Positions 21,549 to 26,222 of a stretch of DNA of 26,222 nucleotides are shown piece by piece. The stretch is from positions 1 through 26,222 of the forward strand of contig CAZHJA010000006.1 in NCBI GenBank assembly GCA_964532865.1, in the 5' to 3' direction. The notes beneath the pieces were generated by a model, which saw only the letters and a program-made list of their open reading frames with translations, searched no databases and was not told the origin of the DNA. Numbering within the stretch: the first letter of the stretch is position 1; each line of letters starts with the position of its first letter. The position numbers and the translations under genes were made by a program. This DNA is from CAZHJA01 sp964532865 (GTDB lineage Bacteria; Patescibacteriota; Microgenomatia; UBA1406; GWC2-37-13).

Positions 21549-23408
21549 ATGAAAGAATTTAAAACTAACAAGAAAAAAAAGATATTAGTAATTCTTTTAG
21601 GATTATTAATAGTTTTTGGTACTGTTGGATACTTTTTAATTATTCAGCCTGTAATGAAAATTAAAGCAAAGGGAGCAATTGTTATGGCTTCAGCCAAAGA
21701 GTTAAAGCAAGCATTTTCAAAAAACGACATTGATCTTTTAACCAAAAAAGTAAATAAGCTTTCTTCTGAATATGATGATTTTCAAAAGGAGTCAAAATCA
21801 CTTTATTGGGCTTCATTTATTCCATATGTAAGAGATGCAAAAAATGGAATTCAAGCAGGAGAACATATTATAAATGCAGTGGAGGAATCTGTAAAAGCCA
21901 TTGCTCCATATGCGGACTTAATAGGTTTTAAAAAAGGAGAAGTGTCATTTGTTGAAAAGTCTTCAGAAGATAGGCTTCAAACAGCAATTTTAACCTTAGA
22001 TAAAGTAATGGGTAAGATTGATGTTGTTTCAGATGAAATTGAAAAAGCAGAAAAGCTTATTAATACAATTAATCCAGATAGATATCCAAAAAAGATTGGA
22101 AAGATGGTTGTAAGAGAACAAATTAAAAATGGGAAAGAACAATTTGTTGGAATGGCATCATTGTTTGTTGATGCAAAACCTCTTCTTAAGAATTTACCAG
22201 AGATATTTGGCGCTGATGGAGAAAAAGTATATTTGATATTATTCCAGAACGATAAAGAAAGAAGAGCAACCGGAGGGTTTCTTACTTCATATGCAATTTT
22301 TAGAATAAATGAGGGAAAAATAACAATTCAGCGTTCTGAAGATATTTATTCTCTTGATAATTCAATAGCAGTACATCCTCCTGCTCCAAAAGAAATTCTT
22401 ATGTATCATAAAGGAGTATCACAATTTTATATCCGCGACAGCAATTTATCTCCTGATGTTCCTACATTTATTAATGGTGATTTTACAGACTTATATAAAA
22501 GAAGTGGTGGAGAACAAGATTATGATGGAGTTGTTTTAGTTGACTCTAGGGTTTTGATTGATATGTTAACTATTTTTGGAGACACAGAAGCAGGCGGCGT
22601 TATGTTTTCTGCTGAAATTGATGAAAGATGTGACTGTCCTCAAGTATTATACAAGCTTTTTGATATGATTGACAGGCCAGTGCCGTATATAAGAGAGAAT
22701 AGAAAAGGAATTCTTGGAGATCTTATGTATTCTTTGTTTTATAAAGCAATAGGATTTTCTCCTTCAAAGTATTGGGGAACATTTGCTCAACAAATGTATA
22801 AAAATCTTCAAGAAAAGCATATCTTGCTTTATTTTGTAGATCCAAAACTTGAAAAATCAACTGTAAGCTTAGGCTTTGGAGGAACGATTAAGCCTTATGA
22901 AGGAGATTACCTGCATATAAACAATGTGAATTTTGCGGGAGCAAAGTCAAATATGTTTGTTAATGAAACAATAACATCAGAAACAAAAACAAGTGGAGGA
23001 AAAATTACACGAGAAGTTATTGTTGAATACAAAAACCCATTTCCACATTCTGACTGCGGTTTAGAAAGTGGAGGACTTTGTTTAAATGCAACTTTAAGAA
23101 ACTGGGTTAGACTTTATGTTCCAAAAGGATCAAAGCTTATAGACTTTAAAGGATCAACAAAAAAGACTCGTACTTATGATGAGCTTGGAAAAACTGTATT
23201 TGAAGGATTTTTAACAGTTGTTCCACAAGGAAAATCTAAGATAGTTATTAACTATACATTGCCAAGTTCAATTAAAAAAGAAGATTATAAGCTTTTTATA
23301 CAAAAGCAGCCAGGAATAGAGGATCAAAAGCTTACAGTAGGTGTTGACGGCAAAACTTTATTAAAAGATGAAATATTTAATGTTGATAAGGAAGTAGATA
23401 TAAAGTAA
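21549..23408 (+). CDS. Membrane-anchored DUF4012 protein
   Basis: A 619-residue protein with a Lys-rich start and one N-terminal membrane helix (residues about 12-32), so most of it probably lies outside the membrane. A helical region (about 40-210) is followed by the DUF4012 core with YLILFQNDKERRATGGFLTS near residues 227-246. Cysteines occur as CDC (near 360) and as DCGLESGGLC (near 500), possibly disulfides. DUF4012 genes commonly lie in polysaccharide loci of Patescibacteria and Actinobacteria, and the function is not established. Co-location with the initiating sugar-phosphotransferase suggests a role in glycan export, polymer transfer or surface attachment (inference). Confidence 0.85.
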   Translation: MKEFKTNKKKKILVILLGLLIVFGTVGYFLIIQPVMKIKAKGAIVMASAKELKQAFSKNDIDLLTKKVNKLSSEYDDFQKESKSLYWASFIPYVRDAKNGIQAGEHIINAVEESVKAIAPYADLIGFKKGEVSFVEKSSEDRLQTAILTLDKVMGKIDVVSDEIEKAEKLINTINPDRYPKKIGKMVVREQIKNGKEQFVGMASLFVDAKPLLKNLPEIFGADGEKVYLILFQNDKERRATGGFLTSYAIFRINEGKITIQRSEDIYSLDNSIAVHPPAPKEILMYHKGVSQFYIRDSNLSPDVPTFINGDFTDLYKRSGGEQDYDGVVLVDSRVLIDMLTIFGDTEAGGVMFSAEIDERCDCPQVLYKLFDMIDRPVPYIRENRKGILGDLMYSLFYKAIGFSPSKYWGTFAQQMYKNLQEKHILLYFVDPKLEKSTVSLGFGGTIKPYEGDYLHINNVNFAGAKSNMFVNETITSETKTSGGKITREVIVEYKNPFPHSDCGLESGGLCLNATLRNWVRLYVPKGSKLIDFKGSTKKTRTYDELGKTVFEGFLTVVPQGKSKIVINYTLPSSIKKEDYKLFIQKQPGIEDQKLTVGVDGKTLLKDEIFNVDKEVDIK

Positions 23409-23415
23409 GCCATAT

Positions 23416-23943
23416 ATGGCAAGAAAAAAAAAGAGCTTATGCATTGTTTTGCAAAAGAAAATATTATTAAACAAAGATATTTTGCTTACTTTGTTTACTT
23501 GGGAATTTGGCAAGATTCATGTATTTGCAAAAGGAATTAAAAAAATTACAAGTAGGCGATCTCCTCATATACAAACTGGAAATTTAATTGAAGCAATTAT
23601 AAGCTATAAAGAATATAGGTATTTTCTTGACGAAACAACCTTAATTTCAGCCTTTTCTAAAATAAAAGACAAAGAAGCAAAGCTTAATGCAATGTATTAT
23701 TATTTTTTTGTTCTTGAAAGGCTATTGCCTGAAAATCAAAAAGAAGAACAGGTTTTTATTCTTTCAAAGAAGTACCTTGTTGATTTATCTAGTAATAAAA
23801 ACAATATCCATAAACTACTATTTGATTATTTAAACAAATTAATGAGCATTCTTGGATATGGAGAGAAAAAACTTGCGTTTCAAGATTTAATTTCTTCTAT
23901 TGAAGACATTATTAATGAAAAAATTCCAATCCTTATTATATAA
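23416..23943 (+). CDS. recO: Short DNA repair protein RecO
   Basis: RecO helps load RecA onto SSB-coated gaps with RecR and anneals ssDNA. The N-terminal OB-fold is recognisable in VLQKKILLNKDILLTLFTWEFGKIHVFAKGIKK (residues about 11-43) and the GNLIEAIISYKEYRYF strand, followed by a helical region with MYYYFFVLERLLPENQKEE. At 175 residues it is much shorter than the usual 230-250 and lacks the C-terminal zinc-finger cysteines: only one cysteine is visible. The stop at 23941-23943 is eight bases before glyS, and no continuation was seen in another frame. The family call is moderately secure. Confidence 0.78.
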   Translation: MARKKKSLCIVLQKKILLNKDILLTLFTWEFGKIHVFAKGIKKITSRRSPHIQTGNLIEAIISYKEYRYFLDETTLISAFSKIKDKEAKLNAMYYYFFVLERLLPENQKEEQVFILSKKYLVDLSSNKNNIHKLLFDYLNKLMSILGYGEKKLAFQDLISSIEDIINEKIPILII

Positions 23944-23951
23944 TTATACTT

Positions 23952-25310
23952 ATGGATGAAATTGTATCACTTTCAAAAAGACGAGGGTTTGTATATCCTT
24001 CATCAGAGATTTATGGAGGCTTGGCAAATACATGGGATTTTGGCCATTATGGGACACTTCTTAAGAATAATTTAAGAGATATCTGGTGGAAACATTATGT
24101 TCTTGATAGAGACGATATTGTTGGAATTAACGCCAGTATTTTTCTAAATTCCAAAGTATGGGAAGCTTCAGGACACATTGCTGGTTTTACAGATGCTTTA
24201 ATAGATTGTAAAAGCTGCAAAAATAGGATGCGCGCTGATCATTTAATTGAAGATAATGTTAAAGATATTAAAGTTGAAGGTCTTTCACTTGAAAAATTAA
24301 CAGAAATAATTAAAAAGCATAAAATAAAATGCCCAAAATGCGGTAAATTTAACTGGACTGATGTAAGAAAATTTAATCTTCTTTTTGAAACAAGTTTGGG
24401 AATAGTTGAAGAGAAAAAATCAAAGGCTTATCTTAGGGGTGAAATCGCACAAGGTCTTTTTTTGAATTTCAAGAATATACTAGATACTATGAGAGTAAAG
24501 GTACCATTTGGTATTGCCCAGCAGGGAAAGGCATTTAGAAATGAAATCACCATGGGGCAGTTTGTTCATAGAACGCTTGAATTTGATTTGATGGAACTTG
24601 AATATTTTATTCATCCTTCCCAATGGAAAAAAGTATATGAATATTGGCAAAAGGACATGTGGAAATTTATTTTAGGTCTTGGATTAAATGAAAAAAATTT
24701 AAGATGGAGAAAACATGAGGAATTTGAACGTTCTCATTATTCTGCCAAAACAATGGATATTGAATACAAATATCCGTTTGGATGGAAAGAGATGTGTGCA
24801 TTAGCATACAGAACAGATTTTGATTTAAAAAATCATAGTAAATATTCTGGAGAAGACTTGCAGTATATTGATCCTCAAACAAAAGAGAAATTTATTCCTC
24901 ATGTAGTTGAGCCGACATTTGGTTTATCTAGAATGGTTGGTATTATGCTTTTTGATTCGTATAGAGAAGAAAATGTAAAGAATAAAAAAAGAATATATTT
25001 AAAATTTGCTCCTCGTATAGCTCCAATAAAAGCTGCAGTTTTTCCAATGCAAAAAGATGAAAAATTAATTAATTATGCAAAAGATATTTATTTAACTTTA
25101 AAAAAAGATTTTGTTTGCGAATTTGATTCTATTGGAAATATTGGAAAAATGTATCGTAGGCAAGATGAAATTGGAACCCCACATTGTATTACTGTAGATT
25201 ATGATACACTGAAAAATGATACTATAACAATTCGGGATAGAGATACTATGAAGCAGGAGAGAGTATCCGTATCAAAGATTAAATCGTATTTAAAAGAAAA
25301 ATTAATATAA
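23952..25310 (+). CDS. glyS: Glycyl-tRNA synthetase, single-chain (archaeal/eukaryal type)
   Basis: Charges tRNA-Gly. The 452 residues form the class II dimeric type, not the bacterial GlyQ/GlyS tetramer. Seen: KRRGFVYPSSEIYGGLANTWDFGHYG (about 9-34), a zinc pair site C86/C89 and C127/C130, motif 2 with GKAFRNEITMGQF (192-204), motif 3 PTFGLSRMVGIML, and a C-terminal anticodon-binding domain starting at APRIAPIKAAVFPMQ with RRQDEIGTPHCITVDYDTL. The usual RPETAQG segment reads RGEIAQG (162-168) and REFEQME reads TLEFDLME (208-215), so substrate-pocket residues deviate from the Thermus-like form. A TATAAT (23939-23944) lies seven bases before the ATG. Confidence 0.94.
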   Translation: MDEIVSLSKRRGFVYPSSEIYGGLANTWDFGHYGTLLKNNLRDIWWKHYVLDRDDIVGINASIFLNSKVWEASGHIAGFTDALIDCKSCKNRMRADHLIEDNVKDIKVEGLSLEKLTEIIKKHKIKCPKCGKFNWTDVRKFNLLFETSLGIVEEKKSKAYLRGEIAQGLFLNFKNILDTMRVKVPFGIAQQGKAFRNEITMGQFVHRTLEFDLMELEYFIHPSQWKKVYEYWQKDMWKFILGLGLNEKNLRWRKHEEFERSHYSAKTMDIEYKYPFGWKEMCALAYRTDFDLKNHSKYSGEDLQYIDPQTKEKFIPHVVEPTFGLSRMVGIMLFDSYREENVKNKKRIYLKFAPRIAPIKAAVFPMQKDEKLINYAKDIYLTLKKDFVCEFDSIGNIGKMYRRQDEIGTPHCITVDYDTLKNDTITIRDRDTMKQERVSVSKIKSYLKEKLI

Positions 25311-25338
25311 ATTTTGTATTAAAAATTATTAAAAATAT

Positions 25339-25827
25339 ATGGAACAAAATACTGATGATGAAAATAAAAAGAAAAAAATATATATATGTATTGGGATTGC
25401 GGTATTAATTGTTTTACTTGTTATTTCCTACTTTGTTTTTTTTAGATCTAGTAAAACAGAAGAAAGTCAAAAGAAAGGAGCATTTCCCACAGAAGCAGTT
25501 ATTCCAACTGTTGATAGCTCTGTAATTGTTAAGCTGGCATATAAAATTAAAGGACAAGAAGTTACTTTAACAATAAATGGAATACCTAAAGGAACAGAAT
25601 CTTTAGAATATTCTTTAGAATATGATACTCAAGACAAAGGGATTCAGGGTGTAATTGGTGAAGTAGAGCTTGATATATACAAAAAAAGTTATGAAAAAGA
25701 TCTAATCCTTGGAACATGTTCGTCAGGTAGATGCATGTATCATACAGTAGTTGGATCAATTATAGTTTCAATAAAGTTTACAGGAGATTACGGAGAAAAG
25801 ATTTTCGAAGATGAATTTACACTATGA
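25339..25827 (+). CDS. Small membrane-anchored protein of unknown function
   Basis: A 162-residue protein I do not recognise. A charged start (residues 1-13, ending in five Lys) is followed by one membrane helix (about 14-35, IYICIGIAVLIVLLVISYFVFF), then a Pro/Thr linker (about 48-58) and a beta-rich soluble part that looks like one immunoglobulin-like or similar domain. It contains CSSGRC (C126 and C131), a likely disulfide pair outside the cell. Topology is probably N-in, C-out. It lies 28 bases after glyS. Confidence 0.75.
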   Translation: MEQNTDDENKKKKIYICIGIAVLIVLLVISYFVFFRSSKTEESQKKGAFPTEAVIPTVDSSVIVKLAYKIKGQEVTLTINGIPKGTESLEYSLEYDTQDKGIQGVIGEVELDIYKKSYEKDLILGTCSSGRCMYHTVVGSIIVSIKFTGDYGEKIFEDEFTL

Positions 25828-25845
25828 ATCTTAAAATATGTTAAA

Positions 25846-25870
25846 AACTCTTTAATTATTAAGGAGAGTT
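25846..25870 (+). promoter_or_regulatory. Leader hairpin 1 upstream of rpsT, masking a Shine-Dalgarno
   Basis: AACTCT (25846-25851) pairs with AGAGTT (25865-25870); inside, TTAA pairs with TTAA around a TTA loop, leaving GG as a bulge on the 3' side. The 3' arm contains AAGGAG (25861-25866), a near-ideal Shine-Dalgarno sequence positioned for the 11-codon ORF that follows. No T-tract follows, so it is not a terminator. Confidence 0.45.
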
Positions 25871-25875
25871 AGTTA

Positions 25876-25911
25876 ATGCTTTTTATAAAAGCACAAATAT
25901 TATTTAAATAA
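25876..25911 (+). CDS. Possible 11-codon leader peptide upstream of rpsT
   Basis: ATG at 25876 with AAGGAG nine bases upstream opens an ORF encoding MLFIKAQILFK and a TAA at 25909-25911. The TAA abuts the rpsT Shine-Dalgarno. Its start codon lies in the second hairpin (25877-25893) and its Shine-Dalgarno in the first. Strong Shine-Dalgarno sequences are scarce in this window, which makes this one notable; but the ORF is very short and could be chance. Confidence 0.35.
   Translation: MLFIKAQILFK
25877..25893 (+). promoter_or_regulatory. Leader hairpin 2 upstream of rpsT
   Basis: TGCTTTT (25877-25883) and AAAAGCA (25887-25893) form a perfect seven-base-pair stem with a TAT loop. Two bases of the leader-ORF start codon are in the 5' arm. 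There is no T-tract. It could regulate S20 synthesis or insulate the rpsT Shine-Dalgarno 18 bases downstream. Confidence 0.45.
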
Positions 25912-25920
25912 GAGGGGGTG
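25911..25920 (+). promoter_or_regulatory. Strong ribosome binding site of rpsT
   Basis: GGGGGTG within 25911-25920 matches the GGAGGTG anti-Shine-Dalgarno complement with one G-U change. It ends nine bases before ATG 25930, and so supports that ATG over the GTG at 25918, which lies within the site itself. Confidence 0.75.
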
Positions 25921-25929
25921 CATCAATTT

Positions 25930-26172
25930 ATGCCTATTATTAAATCAGCAAAAAAGAAATTACGTAAGGACAAAAAGAAAACAGCAAGAAATATTAAATA
26001 TGAAAAAGGCTATAAAAAGCAAATAAAAAAACTCAAAAAAAGAACGGGAGATAAAAAATCTGTAAACCTGACATTTTCAATGATTGATAAAACAGCAAAA
26101 AAAGGAATAATACATAAAAATAAAGCAAAAAGACTAAAATCTCGTGTAGCAAAATTAGTAAAAAATAAATGA
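25930..26172 (+). CDS. rpsT: 30S ribosomal protein S20
   Basis: S20 is a helical protein at the bottom of the 30S body that binds 16S rRNA early. The start MPIIKSAKKKLRKDKKKTARN is diagnostic. The middle has KKSVNLTFSMIDKTAKKGIIHKNKAKRLKSRVAKL, the last helix of the family (residues about 42-76). The 80 residues are slightly short (usual 85-90). The GTG at 25918 was rejected because ATG 25930 gives the family start. It has a two-hairpin leader and a strong Shine-Dalgarno, and its TGA overlaps the next ATG. Confidence 0.94.
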   Translation: MPIIKSAKKKLRKDKKKTARNIKYEKGYKKQIKKLKKRTGDKKSVNLTFSMIDKTAKKGIIHKNKAKRLKSRVAKLVKNK

Positions 26173-26222
26173 AATATAAAATAGATCTTAAGGAAAAAAA
26201 AGAGCAAACATTAATAGAAAAG
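26169..26222 (+). CDS. Start of a gene cut by the window end
   Basis: ATG at 26169 overlaps the rpsT stop as ATGA, the junction type used repeatedly in this window, and opens 18 codons (MKYKIDLKEKKEQTLIEK) to the window edge without a stop. Composition is like that of the neighbours. Too short for a family call. Confidence 0.5.
   Translation, partial: MKYKIDLKEKKEQTLIEK

Noticed and set aside
1313..26172. UGA recoding as glycine (as in Gracilibacteria and related lineages)
   Set aside because: TGA serves as the terminal stop of several full-length genes, including rplD, rplP and rpsT, and no conserved glycine position is read from TGA.

Overview
The window is a gene-dense, strongly AT-rich bacterial segment with every recognised gene on the + strand. 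The organism is most likely a Candidate Phyla Radiation (Patescibacteria) bacterium, perhaps a Microgenomates-like lineage. Pointers are: a compact ribosomal-protein operon with no L30 gene between S5 and L15; few Shine-Dalgarno sequences and gene junctions of a few bases or ATGA overlaps; a single-chain archaeal/eukaryal-type glycyl-tRNA synthetase; a short RecO; and a DUF4012 protein beside a surface-glycan cluster. TGA is an ordinary stop codon here (for example the ends of rplD, rplP and rpsT), so this is not a UGA=Gly lineage. Phylum placement is inference, with no tree behind it.

Layout. Bases 1-1169 hold the 3' part of an unrecognised membrane-protein gene that is open to the window edge. 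A near-perfect sigma70-type promoter (1171-1199) and a structured leader with a terminator hairpin and a possible competing pairing (1259-1303) open the ribosomal operon. The order is L3-L4-L23-L2-L22-S3-L16-L29-S17-L14-L24-L5-S14-S19-S8-L6-L18-S5-L15-SecY-L33-Adk fusion (1313-12374). A second promoter precedes infA, followed by L36-S13-S11-S4-RpoA-L17-L13-S9 (12437-16557). Two departures from textbook order stand out: S19 lies between S14 and S8 instead of between L2 and L22, and a zinc-type L33 follows secY.

16582-23408 is an envelope-glycan cluster: a GT2 and two GT4 glycosyltransferases, a mannose-1-phosphate guanylyltransferase (GDP-mannose supply), a polyprenol-phosphate sugar-phosphotransferase (the initiating enzyme), and a membrane-anchored DUF4012 protein. 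Together they could build a lipid-linked, probably mannose-containing surface polymer. 23416-26172 returns to housekeeping: short RecO, glycyl-tRNA synthetase, a small membrane-anchored unknown, and S20 with a structured leader. The first 18 codons of another gene overlap the S20 stop at the window end.

Most interesting signals: a strong terminator-like hairpin inside the rplC coding sequence, built from codons atypical for this genome; the rplC leader attenuator candidate; the adenylate kinase fused to a UPF0200-like P-loop kinase domain; a possible leaderless infA transcript; and an 11-codon upstream ORF in the rpsT leader whose Shine-Dalgarno and start codon both lie in hairpins. No tRNA, rRNA, CRISPR array, insertion sequence or transposase was seen. 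No gene-free stretch exceeds 300 bases; the longest are 1170-1312 and 25828-25929, both annotated.
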